Shown here in pieces: positions 44,774 through 54,273 of a stretch of DNA of 64,000 bases (positions within the stretch are counted from its first letter, which is position 1; each line of letters opens with the position of its first letter). A program made the translations under genes and the position numbers. The DNA lies in contig NZ_JACHBX010000002.1 of assembly GCF_014200505.1 (NCBI RefSeq), positions 620,001-684,000 of the forward strand, in the 5' to 3' direction. The stretch is from Massilia aurea. GTDB lineage: Bacteria > Pseudomonadota > Gammaproteobacteria > Burkholderiales > Burkholderiaceae_D. The notes beneath the pieces are model-generated. The model made no database searches, was not told the origin of the DNA, and saw only the letters and a program-made list of their open reading frames with translations.

Positions 44774-45259
44774 ATGCAACCTACCAACCGCCAGGCCCTG
44801 TTCATCATCTCCTTCATCAGTTTTGCGCTGGTCGGCTTTGCCCTCTATTTGCAACACAGCCTGGAAATGCGGCCTTGCCCGCTGTGCGTGATCCAGCGAT
44901 ATTTCTTCCTGGGCATCGGCCTGGCCGCCCTCGTCGGCGCTTTTAGCGGCAAGATCAGCGGGAGCGTCGTGGTCGCGCTGGTGGCTGCCGTCGGTGGCCT
45001 GATCACGGTCGGCAAGCACCTGTATGTGATCGCCAACCCCGGTTTCTCGTGCGGCATCGATCCGATGGAAACCATGCTCAACAAGATTCCGACGGCCGAA
45101 TACCTGCCGTGGCTGTTCCGCGCCGACGGTCTGTGCGAAGGCGCGACCGACAAGGTGCTGGGGCTGGCGATCCCGCAATGGTCGGCCGTCTGGTTCGTGA
45201 TCCTCACCGTGCTGCTGGGCTGGGTGCTGATGCGCCAGCTGCGCCGCGCCAACGCATGA
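44774..45259 (+). CDS. dsbB: Disulfide bond formation protein B
   Basis: A 161-residue, four-transmembrane inner-membrane protein. The first periplasmic loop carries the redox pair CPLC (Cys35, Cys38) and the second the pair in NPGFSCG and DGLCEG. It reoxidises DsbA and passes electrons to quinone. prmC starts in its stop codon (ATGA). Confidence 0.95.
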   Translation: MQPTNRQALFIISFISFALVGFALYLQHSLEMRPCPLCVIQRYFFLGIGLAALVGAFSGKISGSVVVALVAAVGGLITVGKHLYVIANPGFSCGIDPMETMLNKIPTAEYLPWLFRADGLCEGATDKVLGLAIPQWSAVWFVILTVLLGWVLMRQLRRANA

Positions 45260-46077
45260 TTCAGGCCGGCGTCACCCTGGCCCAGGCGCGCCTGGCGCTG
45301 CCGCTCGATGCGCTGGAAAACCGCATCCTGCTGTGCCATGCATTGCGCCTGCCGCGCGTGGCGCTGATCACGCAATCCGAGCGCGAGCTGACCCTTGAAG
45401 AAGCAGTGCGGCTCAATGGCCTCGTCGAGCGCCGCCTGGCTGGCGAACCAATCGCCTACATTGTCGGTGAACGCGAATTCTTCGGGTTGCCGTTCAAAGT
45501 CACGCCGGCCGTGCTGATTCCGCGGCCCGACACCGAATTGCTGGTCGAACTCGCCCTCGAGCGCCTGGCGCCGCAGCAGCGCCTGCTCGACATGGGCACC
45601 GGCAGCGGCGCCATTGCCGTCGCGGCCGCCCACACCCGGCCCGACCTGGCCGTCACCGCCCTTGACGTCAGCGACGACGCCCTGGCCATTGCACGCACGA
45701 ACGCCGCCGCCAACGGCGCGCGCGTGCACTTCGTGCGCAGCGACTGGTTTGCCGGGTTGGGCGACGACCGTTTCGACCTGATCGCCTCGAATCCCCCGTA
45801 CATCGTGGCCGGCGACGCGCACCTGAGCGAAGGCGATCTGCGCTTCGAACCGGTGGATGCGCTGACCGACCACGCTGATGGCCTGTCCGACCTGCGCACG
45901 ATCGTCGATGGCGCCGGCGCGCATCTGGCCACCGGCGGCTGGCTGCTGCTCGAACACGGCTACGATCAGGCCGGCGCCGTGCGCGCACTGCTGACGGCGC
46001 GCGGCTACAGCGACGTGCAAAGCTGGCGCGACCTGGCCGGCATCGAGCGCGTCAGTGGTGGCCGGCGCGACGCGTAA
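45256..46077 (+). CDS. prmC: Peptide chain release factor N5-glutamine methyltransferase
   Basis: A 273-residue protein from ATG 45256 in the ATGA overlap with dsbB. An N-terminal helical bundle precedes a SAM-binding domain (LLDMGTGSGAIAVA) and the catalytic NPPY (ASNPPYI). IPRPDTE is also family-typical. It methylates the GGQ glutamine of RF1 and RF2, linking it to prfA just upstream. Confidence 0.96.
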   Translation: MIQAGVTLAQARLALPLDALENRILLCHALRLPRVALITQSERELTLEEAVRLNGLVERRLAGEPIAYIVGEREFFGLPFKVTPAVLIPRPDTELLVELALERLAPQQRLLDMGTGSGAIAVAAAHTRPDLAVTALDVSDDALAIARTNAAANGARVHFVRSDWFAGLGDDRFDLIASNPPYIVAGDAHLSEGDLRFEPVDALTDHADGLSDLRTIVDGAGAHLATGGWLLLEHGYDQAGAVRALLTARGYSDVQSWRDLAGIERVSGGRRDA

Positions 46078-46135
46078 GGCGCGCCCGCCCGTGGATGGAC
46101 TTGTTAAAATGACCAGTCCCGTCAACGGAGAGCGC

Positions 46136-48154
46136 ATGCGCATCCTGTTTGCCTCACTTGCTTTGCTGGTGCCGCCGGTCTGCGCCGCCGCGGCCGCGCC
46201 TGCTGTTCCTCCCTTCGCTGTTCCCGTCGCCATGCAGGCAGTCACCCCGACCGAGACACCGGCAACGCAGGCGGCCCAGTTGTTCGAGCGCGACTGGCAG
46301 TGGCAACTGCGCCGCGCGCCCGAACGCGCCACGGCCCTGGGCGAGCACCGCTACAACGCTTATCTCACCGACACCTCGCTGGCTGCGCGCGCGCAGGCGA
46401 TCGAGCACGAGCGCGCCATGCTGGCCGCGGCGCGCGCGATCGATCGCAGCGCACTGTCGGGCCAGGACGGGCTGTCGCTCGACCTGTTCAGCGCCGACAA
46501 GCAGCGCGCGCTGGCCAGCGCTGCCTTGATGCCGTTCGATCCGCAACCGCTCACCGCCTACGACGGCCTGCACGTGCAACTGCCGCGCCTTGTGGCGCAG
46601 ATGCCGTTCACGAGTGACGCCGACTACCAAACGTATCTGGCGCGCCTGCAAGCGCTGCCGGCCCACGTCGATGGCCTGATCGAGCAGCTGCGCGCCGGTC
46701 GCCAGGCCGGCTGGACCACGCCAAAGGCGGCGCTGGCGCCGGTGCCGGACGCCTTGCGCGCACTGCGCGAAGGCTTGCAGGATGGCCCGCTGGGCGCGCC
46801 GTTCAAGCGCATCCCCGCATCGATCGCCCCCGAGAGCCGCGACGCGTTGCGCGCCGCTGGCGCGGCCGCGCTGGCCAATACAGTGGCGCCCAGCCTGCGC
46901 ACGCTCGAAACATTCCTGCGCGAGGATTATCTGCCGGGCGCGCGCGCGACGATCGGCGCGAGCCAGCAAGCGGGTGGCGCCGATTGGTACGCCCAGCTGG
47001 TACGCACCAGCACCAGTACGGCGCTCACGCCGGCCCAGGTGCATGCGCTGGGCCGGCAGGAAGTCGCGCGCCTGCGCGCCGCGATCGAGGCCGTGATCCC
47101 GCGCACCGGTTTTCGCGGCGGCTTTGCGGAATTCATCGTGTTCGCGCGGGGCGACCGGCGCCTGTACTTCACCGATCCGAACGCCCTGCTCGACCGCTAC
47201 CGGCGCACGCTGGCGCTGACCCAGGCACGCCTGGGCCGTGTGGTCAGCAGCGTGCCCGCGGCCGGCATCGTCGTCAAACCGATGGGCGCAAACAGCAGCG
47301 GCCAGCCGGCTGCCTATTACGAGGCCGGCAGCGCACAGCGCAGCGCAGCACTGGTGGTCGACAACGTGCGACTCGATGCGCGGCCGATGTGGCAGGTCGA
47401 CACCATCGCACTGCACGAAGCGGTGCCTGGCCACCATCTGCAGGTGGCGCGCGCGCAGGAACTGGCGCTGCCGGCGTTTCGCCGTTACGGCTGGTACGAC
47501 GCGTTCGGCGAAGGCTGGGCCACCTACGCTGAAGGCCTGGGCCCGGAGCTGGGCCTGTTCAAGGACCCGTTCTCGCTGTTCGGGCACCTGAACGAAGAGA
47601 TGTTCCGCGCTGCGCGCCTGGTGGTCGATACCGGCATCCACACGCTGGGCTGGTCGCGCCAGCAGGCGATCGATTACCTGACCGCGAACACGGCCAATCC
47701 GCCGGCGGACAACGAGGCCGAGGTCGATCGCTATATTGCCCGTCCGGCGCAGGCACTGAGCTACAAGATCGGCCAGCTGCGCATCCTGGCGCTGCGCAAC
47801 AAGGCGCGCGCGGCGCTGGGCGCCAGGTTCGACGCGCGGCGTTTCCATGATGCGGTGCTGGGCAACGGCGCGCTGCCCCTGAGCGAACTGGAACGCCAGG
47901 TCGAGCGCTGGATCGCGGCCCCGGACACGCCAGTCTCGGCGCCCACGTTGGAAACCGCGCCGGACGACGCGTTCAATGCCGAATTCGAATCCGTTGTCCC
48001 GGTGCTTGAACCGGTGTTCGAATTCGACTTCACGTTCGACGGCGAAGTCGCGCCCGGGCTCGAACCCGGCCCGGCGCCTGATTTCATACCGCCTGCCAGA
48101 CCCGCACCACCGCCCGCCGCGCCGTCGTACCGGGCGCCGCCCTGGCGCGAATGA
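46136..48154 (+). CDS. DUF885 peptidase-like protein, secreted, with acidic Pro-rich tail
   Basis: A 672-residue product from ATG 46136 with GGAG upstream. The longer frame overlaps the prmC end and is rejected. The signal peptide MRILFASLALLVPPVCAAAAA is followed by a DUF885 domain with the putative metal site HEAVPGHHLQ and GEGWATYAEGL, which resemble zinc carboxypeptidase motifs. The last ~70 residues (from about 600) form an unusual acidic, Pro/Ala-rich extension with PVLEPVFEFDF and PARPAPPPAAP stretches, not part of the domain. Peptidase activity is likely but unproven. Confidence 0.82.
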   Translation: MRILFASLALLVPPVCAAAAAPAVPPFAVPVAMQAVTPTETPATQAAQLFERDWQWQLRRAPERATALGEHRYNAYLTDTSLAARAQAIEHERAMLAAARAIDRSALSGQDGLSLDLFSADKQRALASAALMPFDPQPLTAYDGLHVQLPRLVAQMPFTSDADYQTYLARLQALPAHVDGLIEQLRAGRQAGWTTPKAALAPVPDALRALREGLQDGPLGAPFKRIPASIAPESRDALRAAGAAALANTVAPSLRTLETFLREDYLPGARATIGASQQAGGADWYAQLVRTSTSTALTPAQVHALGRQEVARLRAAIEAVIPRTGFRGGFAEFIVFARGDRRLYFTDPNALLDRYRRTLALTQARLGRVVSSVPAAGIVVKPMGANSSGQPAAYYEAGSAQRSAALVVDNVRLDARPMWQVDTIALHEAVPGHHLQVARAQELALPAFRRYGWYDAFGEGWATYAEGLGPELGLFKDPFSLFGHLNEEMFRAARLVVDTGIHTLGWSRQQAIDYLTANTANPPADNEAEVDRYIARPAQALSYKIGQLRILALRNKARAALGARFDARRFHDAVLGNGALPLSELERQVERWIAAPDTPVSAPTLETAPDDAFNAEFESVVPVLEPVFEFDFTFDGEVAPGLEPGPAPDFIPPARPAPPPAAPSYRAPPWRE

Positions 48155-48232
48155 TGAGCGCCCGAACGTGGAGTCCGATTTTCGGTTAATCTCTGCACCA
48201 GCCGAAACAGGCAGTATAAGAAAGGAAACACC

Positions 48233-49828
48233 GTGTCGAACCAATTCAACCGCCGTCTGGCCCTGCTGGGCGACGACGAACACCGCGCCTTGCTGGGCCA
48301 GGGCCTGCGCGGCATCGAGCGCGAAACGCTGCGCGTGGATGCTGCCGGCCAGCTCGCGCGCACCCCGCATCCGCCTGCCCTCGGTTCGGCACTGACGCAC
48401 CCCAGCATCACCACCGACTACGCCGAAGCACTGATGGAATTCATCACCCCGGTCGAGCACGATATCTCGCTGGCGCTGCACCGCCTCGATGCGATCCACC
48501 GCCATGCGTACACCAAGCTGGGCGACGACATGCTGTGGGGCGTGTCGATGCCGGGCGAACTGCCGCCCGAAGAAGAGATCGAGATTGCCTACTACGGCAC
48601 CTCGAATATCGGCCAACTGAAGCACGTGTACCGGCGCGGCCTGGCGCTGCGCTATGGCAAGGCGATGCAGTGCATCGCAGGCATTCACTACAACTACTCG
48701 CTGCCGGAAAAGCTGTGGCAGTTGTTTGCCCAAGACGAAGGCATCGTCGAAGAACGCCGTCATGCGCTGCGCGATTTCCAGTCCGAGAGCTATATCGCGA
48801 TGGTGCGCAACTTCCGCCGCTATTCGTGGCTGCTGATGTACCTGTTCGGCGCCACGCCGGCCTTGACCACGAGCTTCCTGCGCGGCCGTCCGCACGCGCT
48901 CGAGACGCTGTCCGATGACACGCTGTACCTGCCGTACGCGACCAGCCTGCGCATGAGCGACCTCGGTTACCAGAACGATGCGCAGTCGGGCCTGCGTCCG
49001 CACGAAAACAGCCTGGAAAGCTACGTCACCAGCCTGATGGATGCGGTCAATCGCCCATATCCGCCGTATCAGGAACTGGGCACCAAGAAAGATGGCGAGT
49101 GGATCCAGCTGTCGACCAACGTGCTGCAGATCGAGAACGAGTACTACTCGACGATTCGCCCGAAGCGCGTGATCCGCACCGGCGAGCGTCCGGTGCAGGC
49201 CCTGTGCAACCGCGGCGTGCAGTACATCGAGGTGCGCTGCATGGACGTCGATCCGTACGAGCCGGTCGGCATCTCGCTCGAGACGGGCCGCTTCCTGGAC
49301 GCGTTCCTGCTGTTCTGCGCCCTCGAGGAAAGCCCCCTGATCAGCGACCATGACAGCGCCATGCACGCCCGCAATTTCGCGCGCACGGTCAAGGAAGGCC
49401 GCCGGCCCGGCCTGACGCTCACGCGCGACGGCCTGGAAGTGCCGCTGGCGACCTGGGCGCTCGAGTTGATCGAGCGCATCCGGCCCGTGGCGGCATTGCT
49501 GGACGACGGGCACAACGAGGGCGACGTGCACACTGCCTCACTGAGCCGTCAGAAAGCCAAGATCGAAGATCCTGCGCAGACGCCATCGGCACGCGTGCTC
49601 GAAGAAATCCGCGCGCTCGGCTCGGCCACGGCATTCGGCGTGCAGCAAAGCACGCTGCACGCGGCGTCGTTCCGCGAGAGCCCGTTGATGCCCGCTGAAG
49701 AAATGCTGTTCGATGAAATGGCTGCCGTCTCGATCGCCGACCAGATGATCATCGAGCAAACCGATACCGGCAACTTCGACGCCTTCGTCGCGGCGTACAA
49801 CAGCAGTACACTGTGCGGCAATAACTGA
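48233..49828 (+). CDS. gshA: Glutamate-cysteine ligase
   Basis: A 531-residue protein starting at GTG 48233 after AAAGGA. Family-1 (E. coli-type) signatures are present: [10 protein letters not shown] near the N-terminus, [25 protein letters not shown] and [10 protein letters not shown]. It catalyses the ATP-dependent joining of glutamate and cysteine, the first step of glutathione synthesis. gshB is not in the window. Confidence 0.96.
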   Translation: MSNQFNRRLALLGDDEHRALLGQGLRGIERETLRVDAAGQLARTPHPPALGSALTHPSITTDYAEALMEFITPVEHDISLALHRLDAIHRHAYTKLGDDMLWGVSMPGELPPEEEIEIAYYGTSNIGQLKHVYRRGLALRYGKAMQCIAGIHYNYSLPEKLWQLFAQDEGIVEERRHALRDFQSESYIAMVRNFRRYSWLLMYLFGATPALTTSFLRGRPHALETLSDDTLYLPYATSLRMSDLGYQNDAQSGLRPHENSLESYVTSLMDAVNRPYPPYQELGTKKDGEWIQLSTNVLQIENEYYSTIRPKRVIRTGERPVQALCNRGVQYIEVRCMDVDPYEPVGISLETGRFLDAFLLFCALEESPLISDHDSAMHARNFARTVKEGRRPGLTLTRDGLEVPLATWALELIERIRPVAALLDDGHNEGDVHTASLSRQKAKIEDPAQTPSARVLEEIRALGSATAFGVQQSTLHAASFRESPLMPAEEMLFDEMAAVSIADQMIIEQTDTGNFDAFVAAYNSSTLCGNN

Positions 49829-49871
49829 GGCTGCAGCGCCTGCCTCACCTGCTCCGACGCACGAGGACCAC

Positions 49872-50918
49872 TTGCTCACGTTTTATAACGAACACCACGC
49901 CCAGCATGATGGCCGCGCCGCAATCGGGCGCGGCGAGCTGGCGCCGTGTTCCGAAAAACCGGAGCGCGTGAGCCTGGTGCTCGCGGAATGCGAGCGGCGC
50001 GGCCTGGGCGCCATCGTCACGCCGCACGGCGTGCCCCTGATGACGCTCGAGCGCGTGCACAGCCCGCGCTACCTGCACTTTTTGCGCACGGCCTGGAGCG
50101 AGTGGCTCGCGCTCGATCCGGCCAACGCTGGCAAGGATGCCTTGCCGGCCGTGTGGCCGGTGCGCACGCTGCGCAGCGACATCGAACCCGAGAACTTCTG
50201 CGCCCGCTTGGGCCTGTACTCGATGGATTGCGGCACGCCGCTCACCGGCGGCACCTGGATCGCAGCCAAAACCGGCGCCGACTGCGCCGTCAATGCCGCC
50301 CATGCATTGCAGCGCGGCGAGCGCGGTACCTTTGCGCTGACGCGCCCGCCCGGTCACCACGCCGGCAGCGATTTCTTTGGCGGTTCGTGCTTTCTGAATA
50401 ACGCGGCGCTGGCGGCCCAGCATCTGCTGGACGACGGGCGCGACCGCGTCGCGATCCTCGACCTTGATTACCACCACGGCAACGGCACCCAGAGCATTTT
50501 TTATGGCCGCAGCGACGTGCTGTTCATCTCGATCCACGCCGATCCGCGCGTCGCGTACCCGTTCTACCTGGGCCACGCCGACGAAACCGGCAGCGGCGCA
50601 GGTGTCGGCTACACGATGAACCTGCCGCTCGCACCGGGCAGCAGCAGTTCCACCTGGTTCGCAGCGCTCGAAACGGCGTGCGTGAAAATCGCGATGACGC
50701 GCCCGCAGGCGCTCGTGGTCTCGCTGGGCGTCGACACCTTCGCCCATGGCAACGACCCGCGCTTCAATCTGCAGGGCGGCGACTTCCTGCGCATCGGCGA
50801 GCGCATCGCGCATCTGGGTTTACCGACCGTGTTCATTTTCGAAGGCGGCGCCGTCAGCCCGGAGCTGGGCATCCATACCGTCAACGTGCTCGAAGGCTTC
50901 GAGACCGCCGCTGAATAG
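49872..50918 (+). CDS. Histone-deacetylase-family protein, acetylpolyamine amidohydrolase-like
   Basis: A 348-residue protein starting at TTG 49872 after GAGGA. The zinc-hydrolase motifs are RPPGHHAGSDFFGG (the catalytic His pair), DLDYHHGNGTQ (Asp and His zinc ligands) and SLGVDTFAHGNDP (the third Asp ligand). The N-terminal FYNEHHAQHDG and the ~345-residue length fit acetylpolyamine amidohydrolases, which deacetylate N-acetyl putrescine, cadaverine or spermidine. The gshA stop lies 43 bases upstream, so cotranscription is possible. Confidence 0.85.
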   Translation: MLTFYNEHHAQHDGRAAIGRGELAPCSEKPERVSLVLAECERRGLGAIVTPHGVPLMTLERVHSPRYLHFLRTAWSEWLALDPANAGKDALPAVWPVRTLRSDIEPENFCARLGLYSMDCGTPLTGGTWIAAKTGADCAVNAAHALQRGERGTFALTRPPGHHAGSDFFGGSCFLNNAALAAQHLLDDGRDRVAILDLDYHHGNGTQSIFYGRSDVLFISIHADPRVAYPFYLGHADETGSGAGVGYTMNLPLAPGSSSSTWFAALETACVKIAMTRPQALVVSLGVDTFAHGNDPRFNLQGGDFLRIGERIAHLGLPTVFIFEGGAVSPELGIHTVNVLEGFETAAE

Positions 50919-50958
50919 CACACGCCTGTCCCATTTTTTCATTCACCCGTATCTGCCC

Positions 50959-51426
50959 ATGACCTCCCCCAGCACCATCGACTGGCACTTCTCCCGCTTC
51001 GCCGACCTGACACCGTTCGACCTGTATGACGTGCTGGCCGCGCGCCAGAACGTCTTCATCCTGGAGCAGACATGCCTGTACCCGGACATCGACGGTTACG
51101 ACCTCGAGGCGCACCACCTGCTCGGCTGGCGCGACGTGGACGGCAAGCGCCAGCTGGCCGCCTACCTGCGCGTGCTGGCGCCGGGCGCGAAGTACGACGA
51201 GATGTCGCTTGGCCGCGTCGTCACCACGCCGGCCGCGCGTGGCAGCGGCGCCGGCCGCGCGCTGCTCGACCAGGGCATCGCCCATGCCGAAGCGCTGCAC
51301 CCGGGCCACCGCATCCGCATCGGCGCCCAGCAATACCTGGAGCGCTTCTACGCAAGCTTCGGCTTCCAGACGGTGTCGGCGCCGTACGACGAAGACGGGA
51401 TCATGCACATCGACATGCTGCGCTAG
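50959..51426 (+). CDS. GNAT acetyltransferase, ElaA type
   Basis: A 155-residue product from ATG 50959. It has the ElaA features DLYDVLAARQNVFILEQ..Y.DIDGYD and the acetyl-CoA site SLGRVVTTPAARGSGAGRALLD, ending with YASFGFQTVSAPYDEDGIMHIDM. It acetylates an unknown small molecule or protein. It lies 40 bases after the amidohydrolase gene on the same strand. Confidence 0.88.
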   Translation: MTSPSTIDWHFSRFADLTPFDLYDVLAARQNVFILEQTCLYPDIDGYDLEAHHLLGWRDVDGKRQLAAYLRVLAPGAKYDEMSLGRVVTTPAARGSGAGRALLDQGIAHAEALHPGHRIRIGAQQYLERFYASFGFQTVSAPYDEDGIMHIDMLR

Positions 51427-51441
51427 GCGCTTTTATACGTG

Positions 51442-51645
51442 TCAGGATGCCGCCACCCGGCCGGCGCCAAGCAGGATGACCGCGCCGGCCAGCAGCAGCC
51501 AGGCCGGCGGTTCGTGGTGTCCAATGGGCTTGGTGGTGGCAACCACGCAGGCAGACGCCACAAGGGCCGGTGCGGGCATGGCGGCGCCAGATGAGGGCAG
51601 AACAAGGAATGGTAACGCGCCGAGGATTGGCAGGAAAGGCGGCAT
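51442..51645 (-). CDS. Possible tiny PEP-CTERM-like exported protein
   Basis: A 67-residue frame from ATG 51645. The start MPPFLPILGALPFLVLPSSG is signal-like. After only ~20 residues it ends EPPAWLLLAGAVILLGAGR plus four residues, which resembles a PEP-CTERM sorting tail: Glu-Pro, Trp, a hydrophobic span with LLAGA and a terminal Arg. The match is imperfect because it lacks an upstream Pro and has a single Arg. There is no good Shine-Dalgarno sequence. It could be a chance frame in high-GC DNA or a decayed or miniature exosortase substrate. Confidence 0.3.
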   Translation of the reverse strand: MPPFLPILGALPFLVLPSSGAAMPAPALVASACVVATTKPIGHHEPPAWLLLAGAVILLGAGRVAAS

Positions 51646-51782
51646 GGCGGGCTCGTGGCGGCAAAGTCCCGAGCATCGCCGATGGGCAAACGCCGCCCCG
51701 TGCGCCCGATCAGCCGTGCGCGCCGCCGCTGGTGTGGATGCCACACAGACGACGACCAGGGCACGGCCAGCCAACAAACCAG

Positions 51783-51817
51783 GTAGGGTGGACGGGTTTG
51801 CCGTCCACGCGTTCAAC
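51783..51817 (+). repeat. Palindromic repeat family B, copy 4
   Basis: It shares GTAGGGTGGACGG, a GTTT-type loop, CCGTCCACGCGTTCAAC with the copies at 40.3-40.4 kb but lacks the terminal GAAC. It lies just downstream of the FKBP lipoprotein stop (convergent side). Confidence 0.8.
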
Positions 51818-51826
51818 ATGTGTGGC

Positions 51827-52258
51827 TTACTCGACCTTGTTCAGCGTCACTTCAAACACCAGGCCCGCATTCGACGGGATCGGTCCGCGGCCGGCTGCGC
51901 CATAGGCCAGTGCCGCCGGGATCAGGAGCGTGCGCTTGCCGCCGACCTTCATGCCCGTTACGCCCTGGTCGAAGCCGGTAATCGTATCGCGGCTGCCCAC
52001 GGTGAACGCAAATTCGCTGGCTTCCTGGCGCGTGCCCTTGAAGTCGCTCGCGGTCGCGCTGTACAACCACAGCGTATAGGCAACGGTGGCGCGCTTGCCG
52101 GCCACGGCTTCGGCGCCGGTGCCAACGACGTTGTCGGTCTTGGTCAGGGCAGCAGGGCTGCTCACGGCCGGCTGGGCGGGCGAATCATCGTTGCCACCGC
52201 CGCAGGCGCTCAGGGCGAGCATGGCGGCAAAGGCGGCGATCAGGGGGAGCTTCATCAT
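51827..52258 (-). CDS. FKBP-type peptidyl-prolyl isomerase, lipoprotein
   Basis: A 143-residue protein with AAGGA before ATG 52258. A lipobox in ALSACGGG (Cys19) predicts membrane anchoring. The mature part has the FKBP core: VVGTGAEAVAGKRATVAYTLWLY, then FTVGSRDTITGFDQGVTGMKVGGKR and IPAALAYGAAGRGPIPSNAGLVFEVTL. It assists folding of exported proteins by proline isomerisation. Confidence 0.92.
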   Translation of the reverse strand: MMKLPLIAAFAAMLALSACGGGNDDSPAQPAVSSPAALTKTDNVVGTGAEAVAGKRATVAYTLWLYSATASDFKGTRQEASEFAFTVGSRDTITGFDQGVTGMKVGGKRTLLIPAALAYGAAGRGPIPSNAGLVFEVTLNKVE

Positions 52259-52395
52259 GGGACATCCTTGACTGAAAAATTACACGAAATAGGTACGAAG
52301 AACCGGGTATTACGAAACCTCGTACCTTATCGAATCAGCCACATGAAACTGTCCCGACTTTGTCTGAAAATTGTAGTTAAGCAAATTTTCGCGCA

Positions 52396-54273
52396 TCAAA
52401 TTTCGATTTGCGTGCCCAGCTCGATCACGCGGTTGGTCCGGATCTGATAGTAGTCGGCCGCGCTGCGGGCGTTGCGCGACATTGCCACGTACAGGTGCTC
52501 GCGCCATGGCGCCATGCCGCCGCCCGGGGCCGAGATCACGGTCTGGCGCGCGATGAAGAACGACGTTTCCATCATTTCGAATTCCAGGCCCAGTGCGGCG
52601 CTGCGCTGCAGGATGTCCGGAATATCGGCCTCGTCCTTGAAGCCGTAATGGATGTTGAGCTGGTAGCAGTTGTGGCCCAGGTCATTGATGACGATCTGTT
52701 CGTCCGCCGGCACCCACGGCTCTTCGCGCATGTGCACCGTCAGGAACACGACGCGCTCGTGCAGCACCTTGTTGTGCGACAGGTTGTGCAGCATCGCGTG
52801 CGGCACGCCATCGCTCTCGCCGCGCAGGAAGATGGCCGTGCCGGGCACGCGCGTCGGCGGCGCCACGAACAGCGATTCCATGAACGCTTCCAGCGGGATC
52901 GCGTGCTTCTGCAGGTTCGCGAACACCAGCTCGCGGCCCCGTTTCCACGTCAGCATCAGGGTCAGCAGCACGGCGCCCATCAGCAGCGGGAACCAGCCGC
53001 CGTGGAACAGTTTGGTCGTGGTGGCGGCGAACAACATGATATCGATCGTCAGGAAGAAGCCGGTCGCCATCAAGCACATCCACAGCGGCAAGTGCCAGCG
53101 GTAGCGCGTGACGAAGAACGTCAGGATCGTCGTGGCCATCATGGTGGCGGTGACGGCAATGCCGTAGGCGCCGGCCAGTTCGTCGGATGAGCCGAAGCCG
53201 ATCACGGCGATCAGCACGACCACCAGTTGCAGCCAGTTGACGGCCGGAATATAGATCTGACCGATCTCGCTTTCCGACGTGTGCATGATGCGCATACGCG
53301 GCAACAGACCCAGCGCAATGGCTTGCTTGGTCATCGAATAGGTGCCCGAGATCGTTGCCTGCGAAGCGATCACGGCGGCCATCGTCGACAGGATCACCAG
53401 CGGAATCACGCTCCACGCGCCGAGCTGGTAATAGAACGGGTTTTCCACCGCGGCCGGCTGCATGATCAACAGGCCGCCCTGGCCCAGGTAGTTCAGGGTC
53501 AGCGCCGGATACGCGATCAGGAACCAGGCCCAGCGGATCGGCTTGGCGCCGAAGTGACCCATGTCGGCATACAGTGCCTCGGCGCCGGTGATGGCCAGCA
53601 CCACCGCGCCCAGCGCGATGAATGCCAGCATTTTATTTTCCAGCATGAAGCTCAGTGCATGCCACGGATTGAGCGCATTCAGGATCACCGGTGCTTCGAT
53701 GATATTGACGATGCCCATCGCGGCCAGCACCAGGAACCAGACCGCCATCACAGGACCGAAGAAGCGGCCGATGCCGGCCGTGCCATGGCGCTGCACGCTG
53801 TACAGCGCCACCAGCACCACGACCGCCAGCGGCACGACGTATTGCGACATGCCGGGCGCGGCAACCTCGATCCCTTCGATGGCGCCCAGCACCGAGATCG
53901 CCGGCGTGATCACGCTGTCGCCATAGAACATCGTGGCGCCGATGACGCCGATGGCCAGCAGGGGGAAGCTCCATTTGGAGGTACGCGGTATCGAACTGGT
54001 GGCCAGTGCCATCAGGGCCATGATGCCGCCCTCGCCGCGATTGTGCGCGCGCAGCACCAGGATCACGTACTTGAGCGAGACAATCAGCGTCAGGGCCCAG
54101 AAAATCAGCGAGATGATGCCGAGGATATTCGGCGTGTTGAGCGGCAAGCCGTGGTCTTCGTCGAACACCGCGCGCAGCGTGTACAGGGGGCTCGTGCCAA
54201 TGTCGCCATAGACGATCCCGACCGCTGCCAGGGTAAGGGCCGCCAGGCTGCTTTTCTTGTTATCTGAGGTCAA
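52396..54273 (-). CDS. kup: Low-affinity potassium transporter Kup
   Basis: A 625-residue membrane protein. The N-terminus ALTLAAVGIVYGDIGTSPLYTLR is the Kup/HAK/KUP signature, followed by about twelve hydrophobic segments and a cytosolic C-terminal domain (~170 residues). It imports K+ with protons. The start is a TTG (54271-54273); the preceding in-frame codons reach a stop quickly and no ATG is near, so TTG is accepted. An overlapping 8-codon ATG frame lies across the start and may be a leader. Confidence 0.93.
   Translation of the reverse strand: MTSDNKKSSLAALTLAAVGIVYGDIGTSPLYTLRAVFDEDHGLPLNTPNILGIISLIFWALTLIVSLKYVILVLRAHNRGEGGIMALMALATSSIPRTSKWSFPLLAIGVIGATMFYGDSVITPAISVLGAIEGIEVAAPGMSQYVVPLAVVVLVALYSVQRHGTAGIGRFFGPVMAVWFLVLAAMGIVNIIEAPVILNALNPWHALSFMLENKMLAFIALGAVVLAITGAEALYADMGHFGAKPIRWAWFLIAYPALTLNYLGQGGLLIMQPAAVENPFYYQLGAWSVIPLVILSTMAAVIASQATISGTYSMTKQAIALGLLPRMRIMHTSESEIGQIYIPAVNWLQLVVVLIAVIGFGSSDELAGAYGIAVTATMMATTILTFFVTRYRWHLPLWMCLMATGFFLTIDIMLFAATTTKLFHGGWFPLLMGAVLLTLMLTWKRGRELVFANLQKHAIPLEAFMESLFVAPPTRVPGTAIFLRGESDGVPHAMLHNLSHNKVLHERVVFLTVHMREEPWVPADEQIVINDLGHNCYQLNIHYGFKDEADIPDILQRSAALGLEFEMMETSFFIARQTVISAPGGGMAPWREHLYVAMSRNARSAADYYQIRTNRVIELGTQIEI

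Larger units (their letters stand above)
51427..51826. other. 400-base region between the ElaA-type gene and the FKBP lipoprotein gene
   Basis: Contents are one family B palindrome (51783-51817) and a possible 67-residue minus-strand ORF (51442-51645) with a PEP-CTERM-like tail. A longer minus frame up to 51819 would run through the repeat and is unlikely. No promoter or terminator is clear. Confidence 0.4.

Noticed and set aside
46154..49531. 1125-residue open frame antisense to the DUF885 and gshA genes
   Set aside because: It is a shadow of two well-supported genes in high-GC DNA; its composition (many His, Arg, Gln, Ala) is typical of antisense frames and no domain is recognisable.
51442..51819. 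Full-length 125-residue minus-strand frame
   Set aside because: Its first ~12 codons are the family B palindrome, so the long start is unlikely; only the shorter 67-residue frame was kept, at low confidence.
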